64,000 nucleotides of DNA, taken from positions 62,001 through 126,000 of the forward strand of contig NZ_BAABHB010000001.1 in assembly GCF_039541875.1 (NCBI RefSeq). The letters are read 5' to 3'. The notes under the pieces were generated by a model. It saw nothing but the letters and a program-made list of their open reading frames with translations. It searched no databases and was not told the DNA's origin. This DNA is from Nibrella viscosa (GTDB lineage Bacteria; Bacteroidota; Bacteroidia; Cytophagales; Spirosomataceae). Below, piece by piece: positions 44,424 through 53,814 of the stretch. The position numbers were made by a program, and so were the translations under genes. Each line of letters opens with the position of its first letter. Position 1 is the stretch's first letter.

Positions 44424-46490
44424 ATGCTGCGGATAGCCGCCTTTTTCTGCCTGTTGTGTACTCTTGCTCATGCCCAGCCGGTGGTGCTACGTGACCCCGA
44501 CAAAGCTTATCCCGTTACGGAAAACAGTGCCGCCCTGCTGGTGGAACCCGGCCAGACAATCACCATCGACTCCCTGCTTTGCCACCCGGAAAAATACAAC
44601 TTCGTGCCTGTCAGGCAAAGACCGATCCGGCCCAACGGAAAACGGGACTACTGGCTCAAGCTGGAGTTGACGAATCCCTCTTCTGAAAATTACCTCCTTC
44701 ATTGCTATTTTTTTGCCGATTCCCAATAGGTTTACGAAACAGACAGTTCGCGCGTATTGGGTCATCTGAAAATCTCCTTCTATGGCACCTCGGCTACCGA
44801 CCTGTTTCAACGCAGTCGGGGCATATGGCCCTTAAATCTCAGGCAGGGCCAGACGCATACGCTTTACGTCTATGCTGAAAATATGACGTTGCCCTCCCTG
44901 TTTGTCAGCGTTACCGCTTCGTCAAGGCTCACCAGGGAGGTTCATTATCAGGATTTGGTGTATGGGCTGTTTCACGGCATGTTGCTCATCATTGCCTTGT
45001 ACAGCTTAATTCTGGGTATTCGGCTAAGCGACCGGGATAATCTGCTCTATGCGATCTGGTTAGTGCTGGTCGCCGTATTACAGGCTACCAACTGGAGCCT
45101 CCTGGCTGAATTGCCGGTCAGCCTTTTCGATGTGTTAAAACAGAACTGGGGTGTTACAAGCGGAATCTTTTGTATAGTCCACATTCTGTTTACGCTGTCT
45201 TTCCTGCAGACGAAGACCTGGGCCAATGGGTTACACCGGTTGGGCATAGGTTTACTTGTCCTTTTTTCGGTTTGCTGCATCCTTTTACTTCTTTTCCTGA
45301 ATGAAGGCAACCGGGTGGCAATGAATGTGGTAACGACCAATTTGTTTACTAGTTCGGATGGGCTTTTTGGGTTAACAGCGGGTTTAACCGTTTTCTTTCG
45401 CGGGTTTAAACCGGCTATATTTTACTCATTGGGGACACTTGTCCTGTCGATGTCCTTATGGCTTTTCCTGCTAAGTCTCTACGGAGGAATCACCTTTACC
45501 TTCTGGACGCTGAATTGTGTTTTGGTTGGTTCTGCCGTGGAGGTTTTCTTTTTTCTGTTAGGCCTGACCTATAAAATCAATTTGCTCAAGCAACGGCAGG
45601 AAGAAGCGGTTCGGCAGCAATTGCAGCTTTCTGTAGAAAACCAGCAACTCATTGAGACCCAGAACCGGGTGCTGGAAGAAAAGGTCGAGCAACGCACCGC
45701 TGAACTTAAAGCCTCCCAGGCTCAACTCATCCAGAAAGAAAAACTCGCCAGCTTAGGTGAGCTAACCGCCGGCATTGCCCACGAGATTCAGAACCCGCTG
45801 AACTTCGTCAATAACCTTTCGGAGGTGAGTCAGGAGTTGGTGGAGGAGCTAGAGGAGGAAAGAAGGAAGGAGAAACGGGATGAAGATCTGGAGACAGAGC
45901 TCATCAGTGATCTGAAAGAAACCCTGCACAAGGTGACCCACCACGGCAAGCGGGCCGACAGCATTGTCAAAGGCATGCTCCAGCACTCCCGCGCCAGCAC
46001 CGGTGAAAAGCAACCCACCGACCTCAACCAACTGGCCGATGAGTACCTCAGACTGGCCTACCAGAACTTACGCGCCAAAGACCAGAGCTTTACCGCCGAC
46101 CTGCGGCTCAAGCTGGACCCGGCGTTGGGGCAAGTCAATATAGCCCCTCAGGACATGGGTCGGGTGCTGCTCAACCTCTACAACAATGCTTTTTATGCGG
46201 TTCAGGAAAAGGCAAAAGGCCAGGAAGGGTATCAGCCGCAAGTCACCGTCAGCACCCAGGCGAACGGCGGGAAAGTAGAGTTGCGGGTAGCCGACAACGG
46301 CACGGGTATTCCTCAGGCCATTCTGGACAAAATTTATCAGCCGTTTTTCACGACTAAGCCCACCGGCGAGGGTACGGGTTTGGGTCTCAGCCTGAGTTAC
46401 GACATAATCACCAAAGGGCACGGAGGGACGATGGAGGTGGAGAGCCGCGAAGGTGAGGGTGCCGAGTTTGTGGTGAGCTTGCCTGCCTAA
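44424..46490 (+). pseudogene. 7TMR-DISM sensor histidine kinase with in-frame amber (kinase 1)
   Basis: The frame starts at ATG 44424 with a signal peptide (LRIAAFFCLLCTLAHAQP) and a 7TMR-DISMED2-like domain, then meets TAG at 44727-44729 (codon 102). It continues in the same frame as VYETDSSRVLGHLKISFYG and runs open to 46490. After the stop come seven membrane segments, a coiled coil (LEEKVEQRTAELKASQAQLI), the H box AGIAHEIQNPLNF (His at codon 453), the N box NLYNNAFYA, and the G boxes ADNGTGIP and GEGTGLGLS. Kinase 2 aligns through the stop, where it has Ile. A fragment beginning within the sensor part could be made from an internal start. Probably inactivated recently, since nothing else is damaged. 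Confidence 0.88.
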
Positions 46491-46499
46491 TAAGGTAGG

Positions 46500-46889
46500 C
46501 TACAATGTTGCCGGGTTAATGTATTTCAACCCCGACACTCGCTTGTAATCCTTGTCGTTGTCAGCAACCAGGGTCAGGTTATATACCATAGCCGTTGCAG
46601 CAATAACAGCGTCGGGCAGTCGTATCCGAATCCCACGACGAATTTTGATCGTACGTTCGATGACTGCCTCCGTCAGCGGAAACTCGTAACCCGCCGAGAT
46701 GATGTCGCTGATCTGCTGAGTTTGGAGAGTCGTTTCGGGTTGAAAACTCAACAATTCAATACGGACAATAACCGAATAGTTGATCTCCGTATCAAAAATG
46801 GTTTGCATAAAAGCCAGGCCATTGGCCGAAAACTCTTTCAGAAACGATTTCCCAATGGCGCTGGTATCTAGAAGGTATCTCGCTGCCAT
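46500..46889 (-). CDS. VapC-like PIN-domain toxin
   Basis: A 129-residue PIN-domain ribonuclease. The acidic residues are in place: D of LLDTSAIGKSFL near residue 8, E of IVRIELLSF, D of IRLPDAVIAATAMVYN and D of LVADNDKDYKRV. Type II toxins of this class cleave RNA and are neutralised by the upstream gene product. It overlaps that gene by 22 bases (46868-46889), and the two form a toxin-antitoxin unit. The unit lies between kinase 1 and kinase 2, convergent to the first. Confidence 0.85.
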   Translation of the reverse strand: MAARYLLDTSAIGKSFLKEFSANGLAFMQTIFDTEINYSVIVRIELLSFQPETTLQTQQISDIISAGYEFPLTEAVIERTIKIRRGIRIRLPDAVIAATAMVYNLTLVADNDKDYKRVSGLKYINPATL

Positions 46890-47170
46890 GAATCCCGCAG
46901 GTTTTCCAACTGACTATTAACCCGCTGTTTCTGCTCCTCGCTCAGATCACTCCAGCTACCCACCAAATGGCCCAGGTTAGCTTTTTTACGGGGAGTTGGT
47001 TCGCTCTGTTCGCCAATGGTGGCACGGGGTGCAGGAAGGTTGTCGGTAACCACCGGCTCATCGGTGTCGATCACCACGTTTACTTCCACCTCCCGGTTGT
47101 TCAGGCTATCAGGCATAACGACTTGTAAAAGGCCCTCTCTAACCACGGCGTGTGTCCGGATAATTTGCAT
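46868..47170 (-). CDS. Probable antitoxin partner of the PIN toxin
   Basis: A 100-residue acidic protein. The first half (IRTHAVVREGLLQVVMPDSL, EVEVNVVID) has the beta-strand look of an AbrB-like or DUF-type antitoxin; the middle is a Pro-rich linker (PRATIGEQSEPTPRKKAN) and the end is a helical toxin-binding tail (LGHLVGSWSDLSEEQKQRVN) that covers the PIN domain. The family is not named with certainty; the role is inferred from size and the overlap with the PIN gene. A -7 box lies just upstream. Confidence 0.7.
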   Translation of the reverse strand: MQIIRTHAVVREGLLQVVMPDSLNNREVEVNVVIDTDEPVVTDNLPAPRATIGEQSEPTPRKKANLGHLVGSWSDLSEEQKQRVNSQLENLRDSWQRDTF

Positions 47171-47188
47171 GGCTGGTACGATTTATCT

Positions 47189-47196
47189 CAAAGATA
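47189..47196 (-). promoter_or_regulatory. Candidate -7 box TATCTTTG (minus strand)
   Basis: Forward CAAAGATA reads TATCTTTG on the minus strand, an exact TAnnTTTG match 18 bases before the antitoxin start. Confidence 0.5.
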
Positions 47197-47285
47197 CAAC
47201 GAATGACTACATCAGCGGGTTCGTTTTCTGAAAACCTGATTTTTTGTTACTTTCAGGCACACTCGTGTTTACCCGCCTGATCACC

Positions 47286-49358
47286 ATGCTTTTACGTACT
47301 ACCCTGCTGGGTCTGTTATTCGCCTGCTGCCTGCTACCTACTCACGCCCAGCCCCTGGTCCTGAACGACCCTAACCAGAGTTACTCCCTTTTTGGCCGAT
47401 TCACCGCCCTGGAAGTCCGACCTGGGCAGGTAACCATTGATTCGCTGCTGCAACATCCCCAGGCTTACCGCTTTACGCCCGTCGCCCGGCAAGGCCTAAC
47501 CGTTGGGCATTCCTACTGGCTGCGGCTGGAGCTGACCAACCAAACTCCTCAACTGTTCGCCCTGCGTATCTTCCTATTAAGTTTCAACCGCATGATCCTC
47601 TACGAAACCGAAGGTGGGCGTATCCTCAACCAGCGGGATTTAGCGCTGTTAGTTACGGACACGACCGACTATTTTCAGCACAGCAAACGCATGTGGCCCC
47701 TGCATCTGGCTCAAGGCCAGACGCATACGATTTACCTGTACGTTGAAGGCATATGGGCCGCCACCTTGCCGGTCTATGCACAGGCTAACCTGTTGCTGCT
47801 GAAGGAAAGCCATTACGATGATCTGTTCTACGGATTCTACTACGGCTTTGTGCTGATTGTGATCGTGTACAGCCTGCTTCTGTTTGTGCGCTTGGGCGAC
47901 CGTGATAATTTTCTGTATGCCATATGGGTGTTCCTGGCAGGTTTGGGAGTTAGTTTTGGATCTGGTCAGGGAGTCGAGTTATCAAGCCATCTCCATAACC
48001 TTCAATTCACGTTTACGCTTGTCTCCTCTACTCTTCTTGCCCTGGCACATATCTTGTTTCAATTATCCTTCCTGCCGCTTCGTCAGGTAGCCGTGGGCTG
48101 GTATCGAGCCGGTTTCTGGTTTGCAGGATTCTGTGCTTTGCTCCTACCTGCCTATCCGCTTTTGATCGTTCTGGGTCTGCGGGAAATTAGTAACTCCGTC
48201 TTTACTTCTTTGCTTTCCTTAGCGTATCAACTATTTGGCCTCTCTGTTGGCATAGTAGCCTACCGGCGCGGTTTTAGGCCGGCCATATATATGGTAGTCG
48301 GCACCATAGTACTCTTCACTTCCCTGACGGTATATCTAATGCTGCTGGCTGATAAACTTCCTTTCAATTTCTGGACGCTGAACAGTTTAGCTATCGGCTC
48401 CGGCCTTGAAATTTTGATCTTCACCCTGGCGATGGGTGATAAGGTCAACCTGCTTAAAAGGCATCAGGAGGAAGCCAATCAGGAGCAACTACGCTTGACC
48501 AAAGAGAATCAGCAACTGATTGAAAACCAAAACCGCGTACTCGAAGAAAAAGTCGAACAACGCACCGCCGAACTCCGCGCTTCCCAGGCCCAACTCATTC
48601 AAAAAGAAAAACTCGCCAGCCTGGGTGAGCTGACTGCCGGCATCGCCCACGAGATTCAAAACCCGCTGAACTTCGTCACCAACTTCGCCGAAGTGTCGGT
48701 GGAGATGATCGACGAACTCAAAGAAAAAATCAGCACCGGGCGGTCCTCGGATGTGCTGCCCCTGGCCGATTACCTCAGCGAGAATCTGCAAACCATCACA
48801 GAGCAGGGACAACGGGCTGCGGCTATCATCCGGAGTATGCTCGAGCATGCCGGCACTCCCGCCGGCGAAAAGCAACCCACCGACATGAATGCGCTGGCGG
48901 ATGCGTATTTGCAGCTGGCCTACTACGGCATCCGGGCCAAAGACCAGGGGTTTACTGCCGATCTGCGGTTGAATTTAGACCCGGCTCTTCAGCCCATCAC
49001 CGTAACGCCACAAGACATGGGCCGGGTGCTGCTCAACCTCTACAACAACGCCTTCTATGCCACTCAGGAGAAGGCCCGGCGGCAGCAGGATTCTGCTTAC
49101 CAGCCCCAGATTGAAGTTACTACTCAGGTGGTGAATGGCAAGGTATCCTTGCGGGTAGCCGACAACGGCACGGGTATCCCGGCGGAGATTCTTAGCAAGA
49201 TCTATCAGCCGTTCTTCACCACCAAGCCCACCGGCGAGGGCACGGGTTTAGGCCTTAGCCTGAGCTATGACATCATCACCAAAGGGCATGGGGGCACAAT
49301 GGAGGTCGAGAGCCAGGAAGGTGAAGGCGCCGAGTTTGTAATAGCGCTGCCTTGCTAA
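47286..49358 (+). CDS. 7TMR-DISM sensor histidine kinase (kinase 2, intact)
   Basis: A 690-residue hybrid-less sensor kinase. Start ATG 47286 gives the signal peptide MLLRTTLLGLLFACC...THAQP. It has a DISMED2-like extracellular domain (to ~175), seven membrane segments (~180-385), a coiled coil (LEEKVEQRTAELRASQAQLI), the H box AGIAHEIQNPLNF with H455, an N box NLYNNAFYA, and G boxes ADNGTGIP and GEGTGLGLS. Its dimerisation helix (NFAEVSVEMIDELKEKIS) differs from that of kinases 1 and 3. It probably senses an extracellular ligand, perhaps a carbohydrate as is common for DISMED2. No response regulator is adjacent. Confidence 0.92.
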   Translation: MLLRTTLLGLLFACCLLPTHAQPLVLNDPNQSYSLFGRFTALEVRPGQVTIDSLLQHPQAYRFTPVARQGLTVGHSYWLRLELTNQTPQLFALRIFLLSFNRMILYETEGGRILNQRDLALLVTDTTDYFQHSKRMWPLHLAQGQTHTIYLYVEGIWAATLPVYAQANLLLLKESHYDDLFYGFYYGFVLIVIVYSLLLFVRLGDRDNFLYAIWVFLAGLGVSFGSGQGVELSSHLHNLQFTFTLVSSTLLALAHILFQLSFLPLRQVAVGWYRAGFWFAGFCALLLPAYPLLIVLGLREISNSVFTSLLSLAYQLFGLSVGIVAYRRGFRPAIYMVVGTIVLFTSLTVYLMLLADKLPFNFWTLNSLAIGSGLEILIFTLAMGDKVNLLKRHQEEANQEQLRLTKENQQLIENQNRVLEEKVEQRTAELRASQAQLIQKEKLASLGELTAGIAHEIQNPLNFVTNFAEVSVEMIDELKEKISTGRSSDVLPLADYLSENLQTITEQGQRAAAIIRSMLEHAGTPAGEKQPTDMNALADAYLQLAYYGIRAKDQGFTADLRLNLDPALQPITVTPQDMGRVLLNLYNNAFYATQEKARRQQDSAYQPQIEVTTQVVNGKVSLRVADNGTGIPAEILSKIYQPFFTTKPTGEGTGLGLSLSYDIITKGHGGTMEVESQEGEGAEFVIALPC

Positions 49359-49403
49359 TTTGAAGCTATTGGTAAATCAAGTGGTTTTTATGGAGTTGAA
49401 CTA

Positions 49404-49450
49404 AATAATTAGAGAAATGATTACCTTTTTTATAGATTTCTCTAATTATT
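49404..49450. promoter_or_regulatory. 15-bp perfect inverted repeat ahead of the ATPase gene
   Basis: AATAATTAGAGAAAT at 49404-49418 is the exact reverse complement of 49436-49450, with a 17-base loop. It ends 14 bases before the ATPase start and contains little G+C, unlike the GC-rich repeats elsewhere. It may be an operator or an mRNA hairpin at the translation start. Confidence 0.6.
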
Positions 49451-49464
49451 AGACGCCCTTTCTT

Positions 49465-50904
49465 ATGAATCGTATTGTTGGCCGAACCGTCGAAAAAGAA
49501 AAACTAGATAAACTGCTGCTGTCGAACCAGGCTGAGTTTTTGGCTTTGTATGGTCGGCGACGGGTCGGCAAAACGTTTCTGATCCGGCAGTATCTCCAAA
49601 AACACCTTGTTTTTGATATTTCCGGCACCAGAGAGGGGGCAAAAGACCGGCAGATTCTTAACTTTTTTAACGAGTACCTGAACCGCACCAACCGGCAACG
49701 CGAAACACAAGTGCCTGCCAACTGGCATGATGCGTTTGCCTATCTGGCGGCTTACCTTAAAGAGTTACCCCGTACGGGCAAAAAGCAGGTCGTTTTTTTG
49801 GACGAAATGCCCTGGCTCGATACGCCCAAGTCCGAATTTGTCTCGGCCCTGGAGTTTTTCTGGAATCAGCACGCTTCCCGACTGGATAATATCCTGCTGA
49901 TTGCCTGCGGGTCGGCTTCTTCCTGGATTCTGAAAAACCTGATTCGGGCTCGTGGCGGCTTATATAACCGGGTTACCCAGCGCATTAAGCTATCGCCTTT
50001 CAATCTGTACGAAACCCAGGCTTTTTTACAAAGTATAGGGGTAAAATTGCCTCAGTACCAGATCCTTGAGTTGTATATGGCAATGGGCGGTATCCCGTTC
50101 TACCTGAAAGAGATCGAAAAGGGCAAGAGTGCCACCCAACTCATCAATGCCATTTGCTTTACGCCCCAAGGCTTGCTATACGGCGAGTATGCCCAGCTTT
50201 ATCACTCGCTGTTTCGCAAAGCCGACTACCACATCCGAATCGTAGAAACCCTGGCAGCCCATCCGCAAGGCATGAGCCGCACCGACATCGCCAACCAGAC
50301 GAACATCAACGAAGGGCAGCTTAGCAAAACCCTCGAAGAACTGACCGAGTGCGATTTTATCAGCCTCTATCAGCCCTTTCAGAACAAACGGAAGGATGCC
50401 GTCTATAAGTTGACGGACCTGTACTCGCTGTTTTACCTGAAATTTATTCAGCCCAACAAAGGCGGTGGTGATAAAATCTGGGAGCAACTCGCTCAGCAAA
50501 GTACCTACACGGCGTGGAGCGGCTACGCGTTTGAAAACATCTGCATGGCCCACCTGAATCAAATCAAGGCGGCTTTGGGCATCAGTGGGGTCTATACCCA
50601 ACACAGCGCCTGGAAGTTCCGGGGCGACGATACCCTGCCCGGCGCGCAAATTGACCTGATTATCGACCGGGCCGACCAGATTGTACACCTCTGCGAAGCT
50701 AAATTTACCAGAGACAATTATGCGATTACCAACGATTATGCAGCCCGGCTCCGGCTGAAAAAGAGCATTTTCAAACAGGCAACGCAGACCAAAAAAGCCC
50801 TGTTTACTACCCTGCTGACCACGTATCCGGCTCTTCAGAACAAATATTACCTCGAAGAAATCGACAGTGAAATCACGATGGATAAGCTGTTTGAGAAGCC
50901 TTAA
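49465..50904 (+). CDS. AAA ATPase with C-terminal DUF234 nuclease-like domain
   Basis: A 479-residue protein of the archaeal-ATPase/DUF234 type. N-terminal MNRIVGRTVEKEKLDKLLL leads to the P-loop LYGRRRVGKTFLIRQYL (~residues 28-44) and Walker B QVVFLDEMPWLD (~108-119). A winged helix follows (~265-320: MSRTDIANQTNINEGQLSKT). The DUF234 end has GAQIDLIIDRADQIVHLCEA with the D-x(n)-E-x-K arrangement of PD-(D/E)xK nucleases. Such proteins are abundant in Bacteroidetes and archaea and their role is unknown; defence or DNA maintenance is speculation. Confidence 0.85.
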   Translation: MNRIVGRTVEKEKLDKLLLSNQAEFLALYGRRRVGKTFLIRQYLQKHLVFDISGTREGAKDRQILNFFNEYLNRTNRQRETQVPANWHDAFAYLAAYLKELPRTGKKQVVFLDEMPWLDTPKSEFVSALEFFWNQHASRLDNILLIACGSASSWILKNLIRARGGLYNRVTQRIKLSPFNLYETQAFLQSIGVKLPQYQILELYMAMGGIPFYLKEIEKGKSATQLINAICFTPQGLLYGEYAQLYHSLFRKADYHIRIVETLAAHPQGMSRTDIANQTNINEGQLSKTLEELTECDFISLYQPFQNKRKDAVYKLTDLYSLFYLKFIQPNKGGGDKIWEQLAQQSTYTAWSGYAFENICMAHLNQIKAALGISGVYTQHSAWKFRGDDTLPGAQIDLIIDRADQIVHLCEAKFTRDNYAITNDYAARLRLKKSIFKQATQTKKALFTTLLTTYPALQNKYYLEEIDSEITMDKLFEKP

Positions 50905-50937
50905 GCAACGATTAGTTCACTAAGCCCTTCGTAACCC

Positions 50938-51990
50938 ATGAAATCACTACGCATAATCCTGTTATTTAGCCTGCTTAGCCTGACGGCACCTGCTCAATCT
51001 TTGGTGTTGAGCAATTCCAACCAGGCTTTTGACAACCTCGACGAACATCTGACGGCTCTGGAAGTAAGACCAGGGCAGCAGCTTACCATCGACTCGCTGC
51101 TGCAATACCCGGAGCGCTACCGCTTCGCACCCTATAACCGGGTCTTAGAAGAAAAAGTCGAGCAACGCACCGCCAAACTACAGGAGTCACTTACTACGCT
51201 CCGGGCCACCCAGGCCCAACTTATCCAGAAAGAAAAACTCGCCAGCTTAGGTGAGCTAACCGCCGGCATTGCCCATGAGATACAGAACCCGCTGAACTTT
51301 GTTAATAACCTTTCGGAGGTTAGTCAGGAGTTGGTGGAGGAATTAGAGGAGGAAAGGACGAAGGAGCAAAGGGATGAAGAGTTGGAGACCGAGCTCATCA
51401 TCGATCTCAAAGACAGTCTCCAAAAAATCACCCACCATGGCAGGCGGGCCGACAGCATTGTCAAAGGCATGCTGCAACACTCCCGCGCCAGCACCGGTGA
51501 AAAACAACCCACCGATCTCAACCAACTCGCCGACGAGTACCTGCGACTGGCTTACCAGAACCTGCGGGCCAAAGACCAGACCTTCACCGCCGACCTACGG
51601 CTCAAGCTGGACCCTGCCTTGGGGCAGGTTAACGTAGCTCCTCAGGACATGGGTCGGGTGCTGTTGAACCTCTACAACAACGCCTTCTATGCCGTGCAGG
51701 AGAAAGCCAAGAGTCTGCAAGACCCTGCCTACCAGCCTCAGATTGAGGTCCGCACCCAGGCGGTGAATGGCAAGGTATCCTTGCGGGTAGCCGACAACGG
51801 CACGGGGATACCCCCGGAGATTCTTAGCAAGATCTATCAGCCCTTTTTCACCACCAAGCCCACCGGCGAGGTCACGGGTCTGGGCCTAAGCCTGAGTTAC
51901 GACATCATCACCAAAGGGCATGGGGGAACGATGGAGGTCGAGAGCCGGGAAGGTGAGGGATCCGAGTTTGTCATTCAATTGCCTTATTAG
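50938..51990 (+). CDS. Internally deleted 7TMR-DISM histidine kinase (kinase 3, mosaic)
   Basis: A 350-residue protein starting with a signal peptide (MKSLRIILLFSLLSLTAPAQ) and only ~40 residues of the DISMED2 domain (LTALEVRPGQQLTIDSLLQY), then jumping at RFAPYNRVLEEKVEQRTAKL straight into the coiled coil and kinase core (H113 in AGIAHEIQNPLNF). All seven membrane segments are absent, so the kinase would be exported to the periplasm or be useless. The helix region matches kinase 1 (NNLSEVSQELVEELEEER), while the ATPase half matches kinase 2 (AYQPQIEVRTQ...EILSKIYQPFF). In the G2 box V312 replaces Gly (GEVTGLGLS). Most likely a non-functional recombination product. Confidence 0.85.
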   Translation: MKSLRIILLFSLLSLTAPAQSLVLSNSNQAFDNLDEHLTALEVRPGQQLTIDSLLQYPERYRFAPYNRVLEEKVEQRTAKLQESLTTLRATQAQLIQKEKLASLGELTAGIAHEIQNPLNFVNNLSEVSQELVEELEEERTKEQRDEELETELIIDLKDSLQKITHHGRRADSIVKGMLQHSRASTGEKQPTDLNQLADEYLRLAYQNLRAKDQTFTADLRLKLDPALGQVNVAPQDMGRVLLNLYNNAFYAVQEKAKSLQDPAYQPQIEVRTQAVNGKVSLRVADNGTGIPPEILSKIYQPFFTTKPTGEVTGLGLSLSYDIITKGHGGTMEVESREGEGSEFVIQLPY

Positions 51991-52053
51991 TGTGTAAATG
52001 TAAATTCTGACATTTCTGATTAAATCACTATAATCTTTTCTGCTGCTAAACCT

Positions 52054-53814
52054 ATGTATCGTCGCTGGTGTATGCTTGCACTGCTTCTGGTAAACGTGCA
52101 ATTCCTGTTTGCGCAGATTAATCGGGCTTCTTTCCGACAGTTGTCGGATGACGAACAGTTTACGTTCGTTGATACCTATATCACTGAACACTGGCATGAT
52201 TTCCTGGACCCGAAGAAGAAACCGGCTGCGGTAGCCGATTATAAAATTATGCTGGCGGAGGCCAACGGCCCCCGAACGATTTGCCTGCTGAAGCTCTTCT
52301 GGCATCGCAATCAGGTTATCAACTCGGACGCGAAAAGCGAAACGAAGCTGGCCGACATTCAGTCGGTGATCAGGCTGGCGCACGACAATGAGCTACGCGT
52401 CGAAGAAGCCATCTGCCAGGTTGTATGGTGCATAGGGGTGTTGAGGCATGGCGGAAAGATAGAAGACCGTACTCGTCGCATTCTCGTCTATGACGCAGCT
52501 TTACAAGCTATTACTACCCTGGAAAAACAGCCGCTGTCTGTGTTGCACAACTACCACGGACCCGCCTTCGATATTGACCATCACCTGTGGTGGATGAGTA
52601 TCTATTTTTTCAGCATTGAAGAATACGAACTGGCCCGGCAAATTGCCCTTTTTGGCGAACAGGTGCTCCATCCAACCTTAACGACCCGCAAAGTTTTCCC
52701 TTACGGCTACAATTTCTACAAATGGCAGTTTTTAAACGATCTGGGGTCTTGTCATCTGCGTTTAGGCAAACTACGGGAAGCGGATCACTGGTACCGTAAA
52801 GCCTACCTGTTTGCCCGGTCGATTGGTTCGCAGATTCAGTCGGCGGTGAGCTACGGCAACCTGGGTGTGGTGTTGAGTAAGCAGGGAAAGCCGGCCGCAG
52901 CCATCCCCCATCTGGAACGGGCGGTTCAGGTGGCCCGGCTTGAAAACGACCGCCAGTCTGAATTTAACGCCCTGGTTCCGCTTTCGGAGGTGTACCTGCA
53001 CCTTACGCAATACGACAAAGCGTATCGGGCTATTCAGCGGTCGATGGCGCTGTATGACTCGGTGCATGCCTTTGTGAATCAAACCGACAGCCTGAATATA
53101 ATTCCTCTGTTTGCCGGGCTGGGGGAGGTGTACCAGCACCGGGGTAACCTCAATAAAGCCTTGTTCTACACGCAATTGGCAAACCGGCTGACAGAAAAAA
53201 AACAGGCCAATGACGACTACCGAATCTTCCGGCAAAAGCAGGAACGATACGAAACAGAGGCCTACCAAACCCGGTTGAATCAGATTGATGCCGATCGTGA
53301 CCGGGCCGTCTGGCTGGAGTATACAGCTATAGGATTACTCGTGCTGGTTGCCCTGGGTTCGCTGCTCTATATTAGCTATCAACGCAAACGCCGACGTGAG
53401 GCTGAACAACAACTGGAACGCATCGCCGAGGAGGCCCGCGCCCGAACCGGGCAGCTCATTCAACTGCAGCAGGCACAGGAAACAGCCACCAAACCCACCA
53501 CCGACGAGAACTTACCGCACATCGCCAGGTTGATGGAACTGGCCATCTTGACTGAAGCCGACTGGGAGCGGTTCCAGCAACTTTTCGAGCAGGTGTACCC
53601 CAATTATCTGCTTCGGCTACGCCGGAAACATACCCTGCTCACGCCCGCCGAAACGCGCATCATCTGCCTGAGCCGTCTGTCGCTTTCCACGAAAGAAATG
53701 GCCGACATGCTGGGCGTTTCGACGGATACTATTTTCAAAACCCGCTACCGGATTCGCAAAAAAACCAGCCTGCCCGAAGGAGCCGACCTGGGAGAAGCGT
53801 TCGCCGACGTTTAA
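52054..53814 (+). CDS. TPR-domain membrane regulator with C-terminal LuxR-like HTH
   Basis: A 586-residue protein with a signal peptide (MLALLLVNVQFLFAQ). Residues ~230-410 hold tetratricopeptide repeats (LNDLGSCHLRLGKLREADHW, SYGNLGVVLSKQGKPAAAIP, LAGLGEVYQHRGNLNKALFY). A transmembrane segment follows (YTAIGLLVLVALGSLLYISY, ~430), then a basic coiled coil and a C-terminal helix-turn-helix (LLTPAETRIICLSRLSLSTK, MLGVSTDTIFKTRYRIRKKT). The TPR part lies in the periplasm and the HTH in the cytoplasm. Such proteins are common in Cytophagales as one-component signal transducers. It lies 63 bp after kinase 3. Confidence 0.88.
   Translation: MYRRWCMLALLLVNVQFLFAQINRASFRQLSDDEQFTFVDTYITEHWHDFLDPKKKPAAVADYKIMLAEANGPRTICLLKLFWHRNQVINSDAKSETKLADIQSVIRLAHDNELRVEEAICQVVWCIGVLRHGGKIEDRTRRILVYDAALQAITTLEKQPLSVLHNYHGPAFDIDHHLWWMSIYFFSIEEYELARQIALFGEQVLHPTLTTRKVFPYGYNFYKWQFLNDLGSCHLRLGKLREADHWYRKAYLFARSIGSQIQSAVSYGNLGVVLSKQGKPAAAIPHLERAVQVARLENDRQSEFNALVPLSEVYLHLTQYDKAYRAIQRSMALYDSVHAFVNQTDSLNIIPLFAGLGEVYQHRGNLNKALFYTQLANRLTEKKQANDDYRIFRQKQERYETEAYQTRLNQIDADRDRAVWLEYTAIGLLVLVALGSLLYISYQRKRRREAEQQLERIAEEARARTGQLIQLQQAQETATKPTTDENLPHIARLMELAILTEADWERFQQLFEQVYPNYLLRLRRKHTLLTPAETRIICLSRLSLSTKEMADMLGVSTDTIFKTRYRIRKKTSLPEGADLGEAFADV

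Noticed and set aside
42584..44729. Amber (TAG) reassignment or programmed readthrough, as two genes 2 kb apart carry in-frame TAG
   Set aside because: TAG is the ordinary final stop of several intact genes in the window (for example those ending at 6626, 11505, 23792, 28485 and 51990), so genome-wide recoding is unlikely; two independent nonsense mutations in a decaying zone are simpler.
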